Shown here: positions 1 to 5,780 of the stretch, one piece after another
Layout of the letters: each line of letters begins with the position of its first letter
Position numbering within the stretch: position 1 is the stretch's first letter
Origin: Peptostreptococcaceae bacterium
Lineage (GTDB): Bacteria; Bacillota_A; Clostridia; Peptostreptococcales; Anaerovoracaceae
Length of the DNA: 6,343 nt
Direction of reading: 5' to 3'
Assembly (NCBI GenBank): GCA_016650135.1
Contig: JAENWH010000122.1
Span: 1 to 6,343, forward strand
The notes under the pieces: model-generated
Seen by the model: only the letters and a program-made list of their open reading frames with translations
Told to the model about the DNA's origin: nothing
Database searches by the model: none
Program-made: the position numbers and the translations under genes

Positions 1-121
1 AATGATAAATTGGCAAGCCGAGGGATGCTAATTTGAAATTTATATACTTAATCCTGTCTTCACTGGTATTTATTGGATTTATATTTCCATAATCCATGCC
101 AAGTTTTTTTCTAATATCCAT
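1..121 (-). CDS. Unrecognised protein, N-terminal 40 codons only (runs off left edge)
   Basis: An open frame on the minus strand starts with ATG at 121 and is still open at base 1. It begins MDIRKKLGMDYG and ends in the window with KLASLGLPIYH. A strong ribosome binding site, GGAGG at 126-130, sits four bases before the ATG and supports this start. The frame is also open upstream to another ATG at 178, which would add 19 residues but has no Shine-Dalgarno sequence. It lies about 64 bases after the fliB stop on the same strand, so it may be the next gene of that cluster or have its own promoter. I do not recognise the family from 40 residues. No signal peptide or membrane segment is visible in this part. 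Confidence 0.7.
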   Translation of the reverse strand, partial: MDIRKKLGMDYGNINPINTSEDRIKYINFKLASLGLPIYH

Positions 122-149
122 AGTACCTCCATATAGTTTATTAGTAAAT

Positions 150-158
150 ATTTTAACA
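150..158 (-). promoter_or_regulatory. Possible extended -10 for the left-edge gene
   Basis: On the minus strand the sequence reads TGTTAAAAT, an extended -10 pattern (TG-N-TAAAAT), about 29 bases before the ATG at 121. The hexamer 17 bases further upstream (ATGGAA) is a poor -35. If the alternative ATG at 178 were the true start, this site would be inside the gene. It is a weak candidate only. Confidence 0.25.
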
Positions 159-185
159 TATTCACTGTTTTTTTCCATATTTATA

Positions 186-1379
186 TCAGTTTCTGATTAA
201 TATGGACGTGTATGCCATTGTATCATAATTCTTCTGCTGCATATATTCACTAATTTTTTCAAAAAAAGAGTAATTATGTTCTAAACCTTTTGAAAAGCTC
301 TGAATAAATTCAATGACAAGGGATTCTGTAAGTCCTTTTCTGAATCCGCTAATCCCGATTAGATACAGTTTAATCAAGCTATATCGGATGACAAGTTGTT
401 CATAATCCATAAAGGGCTGATTACTTTCTGCTGCCGGAAATAGACTTTGAAAAACATAGTTGACCAGATAATTTTCCAGTATATATTCCTTTTCGTCCAT
501 AAATGGCTTATAGAAATCATTATATAATAAGTCATATTTGTTTACACCAATGCCCTGATAAAATTCGTTTATAAAAGCAAGATATTTTTTGCTGTCAATT
601 TCATTTGAATCATTGAACTTATCTGATATGTCTTTAAGAATTTCCAGTTGTTTGGATTGATTTACAGGTAAAATTCCAAGTTCTTCCTTGAATCCTTGAT
701 GATTCATTTTTTCTGCAAATTGTTTAATTTGTTCAGGTATTTTTTCTACTGCGTTATTATCGGTAAACTCTTGAACCCTTTGAAAAACCAGTCCAATTAT
801 CAAAATACGTTCCCAAAGTGGATATTTTCTTGATTTTAATATGTCTATTGTTAAGTCTCGTAGCTCTTGCAAATACTTGACATAAACATGATTGTCATTA
901 TTAATTGCGTTAACATAAATATTTATTATGTCATCTTTGAAAATAGTAGCATTTTTCTCTTCAAATTCAATCCCCTCTTGAGTTGCGAGTGCCAGTCTCG
1001 CTATTTCCGGACATGAAACGGTTGCAGAGTACTCCAAAACACCATTCACTTCATTGATCAGCCTGGGATAACCGGCACAAACATTTGAAAGGTATTTTTC
1101 TCCCAGTTTTGCCTGCAGTCTGCAAAGCTTTTTGTCATTTAAAAAAGGGCAATGCTTGTTTTTTTTCAATTCAACAAGCCCATAATCAACCTTACTGTCA
1201 TAATAGTCCTCATTTTTATATACATATTTATTTACAATCTTTTTAAGCTCAACATCCTTTAAATTTCTGTATTTTAAGAAAGTTTTCTTATCGATTTCGA
1301 CGCTCCAGCCTATACAGCAGTTATCCTCACATACCCCGCCAATACATTTAAATTCATTCAGATACGAAGCCATACGCAT
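186..1379 (-). CDS. fliB: FliB-type lysine-N-methylase (flagellin lysine-N-methylase family)
   Basis: A 397-residue protein with the cysteine pattern of the FliB family: C12, C17 and the CC pair at 21-22 in the N-terminal segment, then C77, C86, C101 (followed by GYPRL) and C123 (SCPE). The family is named for Salmonella FliB, which methylates lysine side chains of flagellin in the cytoplasm. The cysteines probably bind a metal or cluster. The C-terminal two-thirds is helical in character without clear motifs. I chose the ATG at 1379, or possibly 1373, because the family begins just before the first cysteine, and AGGGTG lies about 15 bases upstream, rather far. A longer frame to 1439 would overlap the fumarase beta gene by 29 bases and has no ribosome binding site. 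It follows fumarase beta by 31 bases and is probably co-transcribed. No flagellar gene is in view, so the substrate is uncertain. Confidence 0.82.
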   Translation of the reverse strand: MRMASYLNEFKCIGGVCEDNCCIGWSVEIDKKTFLKYRNLKDVELKKIVNKYVYKNEDYYDSKVDYGLVELKKNKHCPFLNDKKLCRLQAKLGEKYLSNVCAGYPRLINEVNGVLEYSATVSCPEIARLALATQEGIEFEEKNATIFKDDIINIYVNAINNDNHVYVKYLQELRDLTIDILKSRKYPLWERILIIGLVFQRVQEFTDNNAVEKIPEQIKQFAEKMNHQGFKEELGILPVNQSKQLEILKDISDKFNDSNEIDSKKYLAFINEFYQGIGVNKYDLLYNDFYKPFMDEKEYILENYLVNYVFQSLFPAAESNQPFMDYEQLVIRYSLIKLYLIGISGFRKGLTESLVIEFIQSFSKGLEHNYSFFEKISEYMQQKNYDTMAYTSILIRN

Positions 1380-1410
1380 AATTCTGATTGTCTTCACCCT
1401 TTTCTTCCTA

Positions 1411-1938
1411 CTAAAATATGCTGTTTCCCTCAGTATCAACAGCCACCACTGCCGGAAAATTTTCCACTTCTAGCTTATATATAGCTTCAGCCATTAAATC
1501 TTCATATCCTGCTGTTTCAAAGCTTTTGATACAGTTGGCATAAAGAGCACCTGCCCCGCCTATGGCACTCAGGTAGACGGCTTTATACTTTTTAATGCCT
1601 TCAATGATTTCCTGTGATCTCTTGCCTTTACCTATCATGATTTTCATACCCTTTTCCAAAAGAGGTAAAGTAAGTTTATCCATTCTGGAGCTGGTTGTCG
1701 GCCCGATAGCCCCAACTATTTTGCCTGGCATTTTCGGGGATGGTCCACAGTAATAAATCGCTGCGTTTAATAGCGATATCGGAAGGGCTGTTCCTTCCTT
1801 CAATTCTTTTATCATTCGCATATGAGCCTGATCTCTTGCAGTATAAATTGTTCCGTTTATATAAACCATTTGTCCGACCTTCATCTTATTTAATGCAACT
1901 TCATCTGCCGGCAGATTTAAAATTATTCTTTGTTCCAT
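1411..1938 (-). CDS. fumB: Class I fumarate hydratase, beta subunit (C-terminal domain type)
   Basis: A 175-residue protein matching the beta subunit of two-subunit Fe-S hydro-lyases, which with the alpha subunit interconverts fumarate and malate in the cytoplasm. Visible signatures are the TARDQAH stretch (residues 33-39), GAIGPTTSSRMD (76-87) and MIGKG (101-105). In class I fumarases the arginines, threonine and lysine in these stretches contact the dicarboxylate. The GGAG loop at 127-130 and a conserved aromatic-rich C-terminus also fit. The length is normal for a split beta subunit. The ATG at 1938 is preferred because AGAGG sits at the right distance; a GTG at 1944 would overlap that site. 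It starts 8 bases after the alpha stop, so the subunits are translationally coupled neighbours. L(+)-tartrate dehydratase beta subunits are close relatives, so the substrate is inferred rather than proven. The symbol refers to the beta-subunit naming used in anaerobes, not E. coli FumB. Confidence 0.9.
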   Translation of the reverse strand: MEQRIILNLPADEVALNKMKVGQMVYINGTIYTARDQAHMRMIKELKEGTALPISLLNAAIYYCGPSPKMPGKIVGAIGPTTSSRMDKLTLPLLEKGMKIMIGKGKRSQEIIEGIKKYKAVYLSAIGGAGALYANCIKSFETAGYEDLMAEAIYKLEVENFPAVVAVDTEGNSIF

Positions 1939-1946
1939 ATTCACCT

Positions 1947-2786
1947 CTATAACTCTATTGTTTTTCTACGAAGGGCATGGCAGTTAATATTCACTGCAAC
2001 AGGCAATCCTGCCAGGTGTGTCGGATATTTTTCTGCAAAAACTTCCAGGGCTGTTGTAGTTCCACCGAAACCCATAGGTCCTATATTCAGTTCATTAATC
2101 TGCTTTAATAAGTTTTCTTCAAGTTCCTTTAAAAAAGCATCCTGGCTTCTTTCTCCAATAGGCCTGAATAAGGCTTTTTTGGCCATTGCAGCCGCTTTAT
2201 CCATCGCACCGCCTATTCCTATGCCAATGACCAAAGGAGGGCAAGGATTGCCTCCTGCGTTCTTAATCGTATCAAGGACAAAATCTATAATGCCAGGGGC
2301 ACCGTCAGATGGTGTCAACATTTTTACCTTTCCCATATTTTCACTTCCAAATCCTTTTAAAAGTATGGATAGTTTAATCTTATCCCCTGGAACAATTTCG
2401 TAGTTAATGATTGCCGGGGTATTATCCTTCGTGTTTAATCTTGTGATTGGATCCACAATTGATTTTCGCAAGTATCCTTCTTCATAAGCTTCCCTGACTC
2501 CCTGATTGACAGCGTCTCCAATAAACCCTCCCTGCAGGGCAATATCCTGCCCTATTTCGAGAAAAACCATTACCATACCTGTGTCCTGACATATTGGTAT
2601 GTCCTGATTTTTTGCAATATTTGCATTATCCAAAAGCATACAAAGCACTTCTTTTCCAAGTTGGCTGGATTCTGATTTTTCTCCCACTTCTAAAGCTTCC
2701 TTTAAATCATCATTAATCTTATAAGCGAGCTCGAGACAAATTTCTTTTACTTTATCTTTTATCTGATTTACATGAACTATCCTCAT
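1947..2786 (-). CDS. fumA: Class I fumarate hydratase, alpha subunit (4Fe-4S)
   Basis: A 279-residue alpha subunit of a two-subunit class I fumarase. Three cysteines expected to hold the oxygen-sensitive [4Fe-4S] cluster are present: C66 in PICQDTG, C182 in NPCPP and C269 in INCHALRR. D68, R107 (in EGYLRKS) and H270 match active-site positions known for the family. The glycine-rich IGIGIGG (187-193) and FGGTTTA (240-246) stretches are also typical. The cluster leaves one iron free to bind substrate, as in aconitase. I prefer the ATG at 2786 (MRIVHV) because family members begin here and AGG lies seven bases upstream; the ATG at 2801 would add five residues without a good ribosome site. The beta gene follows after 8 bases. 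The enzyme may run in the reductive direction (malate to fumarate) in an anaerobe, or in amino-acid catabolism. Tartrate dehydratase alpha is the main alternative. Confidence 0.92.
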   Translation of the reverse strand: MRIVHVNQIKDKVKEICLELAYKINDDLKEALEVGEKSESSQLGKEVLCMLLDNANIAKNQDIPICQDTGMVMVFLEIGQDIALQGGFIGDAVNQGVREAYEEGYLRKSIVDPITRLNTKDNTPAIINYEIVPGDKIKLSILLKGFGSENMGKVKMLTPSDGAPGIIDFVLDTIKNAGGNPCPPLVIGIGIGGAMDKAAAMAKKALFRPIGERSQDAFLKELEENLLKQINELNIGPMGFGGTTTALEVFAEKYPTHLAGLPVAVNINCHALRRKTIEL

Positions 2787-2834
2787 ATCATTACCTGCCA
2801 TTTCAACACTAAATTCTAATTAAACGATTAAATA

Positions 2835-2843
2835 ATTTTATCA
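2835..2843 (-). promoter_or_regulatory. Candidate extended -10 promoter for the fumarase cluster
   Basis: The minus strand reads TGATAAAAT, an extended -10, about 48 bases before the fumA ATG at 2786. The -35 position (TTCCCT at 17 bases) is poor, as is allowed for extended -10 promoters. No better promoter is seen between here and the relic insertion sequence. Transcription would start near 2828. Confidence 0.35.
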
Positions 2844-2902
2844 TATAAATCGAGCAAAGGGAAGGTCGTTTCTTTTGTTTTAAATGTAGGGCAGAATTTT
2901 TT

Positions 2903-2917
2903 TGTGATGACTTCACA
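2903..2917. promoter_or_regulatory. Palindrome TGTGA-N5-TCACA upstream of fumarase
   Basis: A perfect 5-bp inverted repeat with a five-base spacer lies about 60 bases upstream of the candidate -10 of the fumarase cluster. It resembles sites of Crp/Fnr-family regulators, but those usually have a six-base spacer, so the match is imperfect. It is a possible operator only. Confidence 0.25.
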
Positions 2918-2999
2918 CTAATTTTCTGATTAATATCACTTTCTGTAAAATTGACACCCTTGTATCATGAAATAATTTATCCTGGGTTTACTAAGTGAA

Positions 3000-4137
3000 C
3001 TACTCGGCATTGAAATACCGAGCTTCCTGATTCACAGTCCTACGCTTCTTGGATGTTACCATCTTCAGAGGTCTTACTAAAACTCCACAGGCTTGAGATT
3101 CCGCGATCCCCGCGGTACATATTTCATTTTGAAGGGCTAAGTATATTCTTAGTCCTTCTTTTTTAATGTTCAGGGCAGCATTTAGATCTCGGTCATGCAC
3201 CGTCCCACAGCTTTCGCAGGTCCATGTTCTTTCTTTTAAAGAAAGTTCCTTATATACGTGATCACAATTGCCACAGGTTTTACTTGAAGCATAGAATTTA
3301 CCTATTTTAACAAGGCTTTTGCCTTGTTCTTCAAGTTTGTATTGTAATAATGTTCTGAATAAGCCAAACCCATTGTCATTAGTTGATTTTCCTAATTTTA
3401 AAGCTCCGGCCATTCCTCTTAGGTTAATATCTTCTACACAAACCAAATCAAAGGAATTGGCTATCTTCCTTGATTCCTTATGCACGAAGTCTAACCTTTG
3501 GTAGCCAATTTTTTCATGAAGGATGGCTACTTTTTGTTTCTGTTTACTTCTGTTGTTCGAACCATCTTTTTTCTTTGACAGCTTTCTTTGAGCCCTGGCT
3601 AATCTAATCTCCATCGCCCTGAAATACCTGCTTTTAGTTGGCGAATCACCAAAATTGTCTACATAAAAACTTGGCGAAGAATAATCAAGTCCAAGGGTAG
3701 TTACTTCATTTGGAACAACTTGTTCTGGTTCTATTCGCTCATACTCAAAAAGTACGGCTGCAAAATACCTGCCCGATGGTGATTTACTTACGGTTACAGC
3801 CTTAATGGTGGCAGCAACAGGGATAGCCCTATGTATGTTTGCTTTTGAATTTAGGAAACCCTATTTTTTTATCTCTAAAAAAGTTTTTATATGCAATATC
3901 TAAATTTAGCTGTGCATTACAAAGTGCAAGGGAATCAACTTCTTTAAGAAACTGAAACTCATCCTTGAACATGGCCGGGGTTAGAATAATAGAAGCTTTG
4001 TTTTCTTCGTAATACTTTTTCTTGCCCGCTAGCATATTATTATAAACAAAGCGAACAGAACCAAAGGTTTTGGCTAGTAAAACTCTTTGGACAGCGTTTG
4101 GATATATTCTATATTTATATGCTTTGTTTCTTAACAT
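3000..4137 (-). pseudogene. tnpB: tnpB relic (RuvC-like RNA-guided nuclease), internal deletion and frameshift
   Basis: Intact TnpB proteins are RuvC-fold nucleases guided by an RNA from the element's right end. Here the N-terminal frame (4137 to 3829, 102 residues, MLRNKAYKYRIYPN... to GFPKFKSKHT) ends at TAG. The coding sense resumes in another frame at about 3833 with HRAIPVAATIKAV and runs to 3000. Family members have roughly 35 residues between the KFKSK and HR.IP motifs, so about 100 bases were lost along with a one-base phase change. Apart from that the nuclease looks complete: the first RuvC aspartate is in LGLDYSS, the second acidic residue is in VCVEDINLRGM, the zinc ribbon has CGNC and CESCG, and the last aspartate is in HDRDLNAALNI. 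The 3' part alone is open from an internal ATG at 3614 but would lack the first catalytic aspartate. The start at 4137 has AGAGG five bases upstream. Confidence 0.88.
3003..3022 (-). repeat. Right-end hairpin of the IS relic
   Basis: The inverted repeat CTCGGCA / TACCGAG has 7 pairs (one G-T) around a six-base loop. It covers the last codons of tnpB and its stop, and is followed on the minus strand by TTCAC. Right-end hairpins in this place are recognised by TnpA and form the end of the guide RNA scaffold in IS200/IS605 elements. There is no T-run, so it is not a typical terminator. Confidence 0.55.
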
Positions 4138-4139
4138 AA

Positions 4140-4285
4140 TTACCTCTGAACTATTTTTTGACGCTCAATATATTCTTTAATGTTATCCACACTTGTTGAT
4201 CCAATTCGCCTACGGAAAAAACTTTAACTTCAGAACCTTTGTCTTTTGCAATGGCAGAAAGTATCTTCCTTCGGTATTTAACGGT
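4140..4285 (-). pseudogene. tnpA: tnpA relic (Y1 / IS200-type transposase), about two-thirds deleted
   Basis: Two pieces of a Y1 transposase are readable on the minus strand in different frames. From 4285 comes TVKYRRKIL, then AIAKDKGSEVKVFSVGELD, which matches the N-terminal part around the conserved KYRRK. From 4202 comes GSTSVDNIKEYIERQKIVQR and a stop at 4140, which matches the C-terminal helix carrying the catalytic tyrosine (YIERQ). Intact proteins have about 100 residues between these motifs; only about 35 remain. The HUH metal site and the true N-terminus are missing. The tnpB start follows two bases after this stop. Confidence 0.72.
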
Positions 4286-4301
4286 CTAGTTGATTTATCA
4301 C

Positions 4302-4344
4302 AATTGAGTTAACTTCAATTCATCTCCCAACTGAAGAAGGGAGA
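4302..4344. repeat. Palindrome and hairpin at the presumed left end of the IS relic
   Basis: Bases 4302-4320 form AATTGA-GTTAAC-TCAATT, a palindrome except for one extra T. Next to it, TCTCCC (4323-4328) pairs with GGGAGA (4339-4344) across a ten-base loop. No T-run follows on either strand, so a terminator for the VOC gene is unlikely. Such hairpins are usual near ends of IS200/IS605 elements, and that is my reading. Confidence 0.4.
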
Positions 4345-4361
4345 ATTCTTGGAGAGTACCC

Positions 4362-4721
4362 TTAAAGCTTTTGTTTCAGTTGTATGGATACGCCATCTGG
4401 ATCATAGACATAAAAATAGCGATTTTCGATATCAGGTTTTTTAATATCAGAAGGATTTAGCCCTTTGGTCTGCGCAAACTTATGCATCGCGTCCAGCTTA
4501 TCAGTTATGAAACAAATAAAAAATCCCTTGCCTTCAAACTTCTCCATCTGAGGCATGCAAACTAATTCAATTTCAGTTTCTCCGCTGCCATTTGATAAAA
4601 ATACGATTTCACCAGGTCCTGCTTTAAACCGGTTAGAAATAGTCAGTTCCGTAATTGTCTCATAAAATTCAATAGATTCCTCCAGGTTTTTGACCATTAA
4701 AGTCAGTTGTTTAAAATGCAT
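4362..4721 (-). CDS. VOC-family (glyoxalase/bleomycin-resistance fold) protein
   Basis: A 119-residue single-module VOC protein. The opening QLTLMVKNLEESIEFYE (residues 5-21) and the closing YDPDGVSIQLKQ (106-117) are the ends of the paired beta-alpha-beta-beta-beta modules of this fold. Members act as lyases, dioxygenases or drug-binding proteins. The usual metal ligands are mostly changed: T7 replaces the first His, F68 the His of the H-I-C-F-like strand, and Q114 the final Glu; only E52 in IELV could still bind. A classical glyoxalase I activity is therefore unlikely. The start at 4721 is well supported by AAGGAG seven bases upstream and a promoter about 40 bases away. It appears to be a single-gene unit next to the IS relic. 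The actual substrate is unknown. Confidence 0.82.
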   Translation of the reverse strand: MHFKQLTLMVKNLEESIEFYETITELTISNRFKAGPGEIVFLSNGSGETEIELVCMPQMEKFEGKGFFICFITDKLDAMHKFAQTKGLNPSDIKKPDIENRYFYVYDPDGVSIQLKQKL

Positions 4722-4757
4722 AAAATATCTCCTTTTCTTTAATTTGATTTTGTAACC

Positions 4758-4766
4758 ATTATAGCA
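4758..4766 (-). promoter_or_regulatory. Extended -10 promoter of the VOC gene
   Basis: The minus strand reads TGCTATAAT, a perfect TATAAT with a TG extension, about 37 bases before the VOC start. The -35 position at 17 bases is CAGTAG, which is weak; TTGTCA lies too far away (21 bases). Extended -10 sites often work without a good -35. Confidence 0.6.
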
Positions 4767-4816
4767 TAGTCATGGGAAACCTACTGACAATAATTAAATT
4801 GGATGAGATATTAATT

Positions 4817-4865
4817 TGAGGCGGATGAAGGGAATCGAGCCCTCATTACCAGCTTGAGAAGCTGA
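4817..4865 (-). pseudogene. tRNA fragment: anticodon arm to acceptor 3' side, glycine-tRNA-like
   Basis: On the minus strand there is an anticodon arm TCAGC-TTCTCAA-GCTGG (4849-4865), a four-base variable segment, a T arm GAGGG-CTCGATT-CCCTT (4828-4844) and an acceptor 3' strand CATCCGC (4821-4827) followed by CTCA. This closely resembles clostridial/bacillar tRNA-Gly genes, where the loop is TTCCCAA, the T loop TTCGATT and the end CATCCGCTCCA. The loop here would give anticodon CTC. Upstream, no D arm and no matching GCGGATG acceptor 5' strand can be found, so this cannot fold as a full tRNA. It is either a decayed gene or the 3' tRNA segment left by an integrated element. Confidence 0.6.
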
Positions 4866-4912
4866 ATGTAATTGCCTTTAAACGTTGAAATCAGTGGGTT
4901 ATATTTCTCTAT

Positions 4913-4934
4913 GGCACGGTACTGACACGGTACT
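4913..4934. repeat. Tandem 11-bp direct repeat (two copies)
   Basis: GGCACGGTACT is followed directly by GACACGGTACT, differing at one base. It sits about 50 bases upstream of the tRNA fragment in the gene-poor stretch 4767-5138. Its role is unknown. Confidence 0.6.
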
Positions 4935-5093
4935 ATTAGACCGCTATCAACTTATTTTGTTTAATAATTATCGTATTTGTTTAGTTATATACTTATCATC
5001 CTTTCCAAATTTACTAAATCATAGTGAGTATAAAACGTAATATAATAATACCATAAATTAGGGATGGCTAAATGAGATTAAACAAATCTGCCT

Positions 5094-5133
5094 GGTTCTG
5101 TTGCAAAAAATCTATCTTCTATTCCACAGAACC
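5094..5133. repeat. Orphan IS6-family-like terminal inverted repeat
   Basis: GGTTCTGTTGCAAAAA at 5094 matches, from memory, the terminal repeat of IS6-family elements such as IS257/IS431 and IS1216 (GGTTCTGTTGCAAA). A second GGTTCTGT faces it on the minus strand (5126-5133), making an 8-bp inverted repeat around 24 bases. No transposase lies between or next to it, since the exporter gene stops at 5139. No 8-bp target duplication flanks the 40 bases. I read it as an IS end left after deletion; a chance hairpin downstream of the exporter gene is the alternative. Confidence 0.45.
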
Positions 5134-5138
5134 CATTT

Positions 5139-5780
5139 TTAAGATCCAATAATATAAAGTATGCTGCTGGTAAAAAACCGAATTGCAAACCCTATTAGAC
5201 AGAGTGCGAGTAGCGCAATAACGGTTTTATATATTTTTATGTTAATCAGATGACGTGTTTTACTAACAAGAGCAGCAATGAATGTAAACCATGAAATATC
5301 TGCCAAAATATGACCTATATAAAAAAGTGCGACTCCAGTTATACCAAACAAATTATAGGCATTCATAATCAGTGCCATCCCAATGGCAGACCACCAGATG
5401 ATGAAATATGGATTAGTTGCGCTCAAAACCAATCCTGCTAAAAGCATATTGCCCTGTCTGTCATTTTCCCCAATTTTTGTTTCAAGGGATATTCTGTTTA
5501 GATAAACGTCTTTCAGCATATTGAATCCAAGGAAGGCCAGGATGAGACCGCCAATTAAACCAATAATGATGCTGGCTGAATCCGTCGCAAGATATTTCCC
5601 AACTCCGGCAAATATGAGGATTACAAGAATCAGTTCCAGAAAAGCATGGCCTAGGGATACTAGAATTCCGGACTTGACGCCATAGTGAATACTTTTATCC
5701 ACAGTATAGGTAAACACCGGACCAGGCATGATTGCACCCGAATAACCGATAATTAATGATTGTAAAAAAATTGCTAGCAT
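5139..5780 (-). CDS. LysE/RhtB-family amino-acid exporter
   Basis: A 213-residue inner-membrane protein with about six hydrophobic segments (roughly 4-24, 38-60, 68-90, 111-139, 143-173, 183-211). The first holds GAIMPGP (15-21), the family's N-terminal signature, and the fourth holds TNPYFIIWW (122-130), at the place where relatives have NPK. The family exports amino acids such as lysine, threonine or homoserine, or related metabolites, driven by the proton gradient. The start at 5780 has AGGAG six bases upstream. The length is standard. It is transcribed away from the MarR-type regulator across about 310 bases, so that regulator probably controls it. The exported compound cannot be told from sequence. 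Its stop lies six bases from an IS6-like end. Confidence 0.87.
   Translation of the reverse strand: MLAIFLQSLIIGYSGAIMPGPVFTYTVDKSIHYGVKSGILVSLGHAFLELILVILIFAGVGKYLATDSASIIIGLIGGLILAFLGFNMLKDVYLNRISLETKIGENDRQGNMLLAGLVLSATNPYFIIWWSAIGMALIMNAYNLFGITGVALFYIGHILADISWFTFIAALVSKTRHLINIKIYKTVIALLALCLIGFAIRFFTSSILYIIGS

Larger units (their letters stand above)
2995..4344 (-). mobile_element. Degenerate IS200/IS605-type insertion sequence (tnpA + tnpB relics)
   Basis: On the minus strand this holds a heavily deleted tnpA (4140-4285), a frame-broken tnpB (3000-4137) and a right-end hairpin (3003-3022) followed by TAGTTCAC. The order tnpA then tnpB, with tnpB starting two bases after the tnpA stop, is a normal IS605-group arrangement. 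Elements of this family move as single strands and make no target duplication, so the ends cannot be fixed from flanking repeats. The right edge is set near 2995 from the hairpin. The left edge is placed arbitrarily at the hairpin 4323-4344. The element can no longer move by itself: the catalytic HUH segment of TnpA is gone. Confidence 0.8.
4767..5138. other. Gene-free stretch between VOC and exporter genes
   Basis: Apart from the tRNA fragment, the tandem repeat and the IS6-like end, this AT-rich stretch shows no gene. Bases 4935-5090 show nothing beyond AT-rich runs and two copies of a TTTGTTTA motif near 4960-4985. Small open frames here have no supporting start signals or family resemblance. 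Confidence 0.6.

Noticed and set aside
190..203. 14-base exact direct repeat TTTCTGATTAATAT, also at 2923-2936
   Set aside because: In AT-rich DNA one such match in 6 kb is expected by chance, and one copy lies inside the end of fliB.
1380..1439. Longer fliB start at 1439
   Set aside because: It would overlap fumarase beta by 29 bases, lacks a ribosome site and adds a basic segment not expected in the family.
1740..2403. Plus-strand open frames opposite the fumarase genes (1740-1952 and 1930-2403)
   Set aside because: They are antisense shadows of well-supported fumarase genes and have no family features.
2951..2979. Plus-strand TTGACA that could be a -35 box
   Set aside because: The -10 region at 16-17 bases is poor, and it would only transcribe antisense to the tnpB relic.
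3003..3022. Right-end hairpin as a rho-independent terminator
   Set aside because: No T-run follows on either strand; its place at the tnpB stop fits an IS right end better.
3319..3504. Plus-strand open frame opposite tnpB
   Set aside because: Antisense shadow within the tnpB relic.
4811..4951. Minus-strand open stretch of 46 codons (VDSGLIVPCQYRAIEKY...) reading through the tRNA fragment
   Set aside because: It has no start codon or ribosome site, and its 3' third is simply the tRNA sequence translated. An integrase C-terminus was considered, but no tyrosine-recombinase motif is visible.
5072..5152. Plus-strand 26-codon frame starting ATG with AGGG upstream
   Set aside because: Much of it translates the IS6-like repeat, it overlaps the 3' end of the exporter gene, and it resembles no family.
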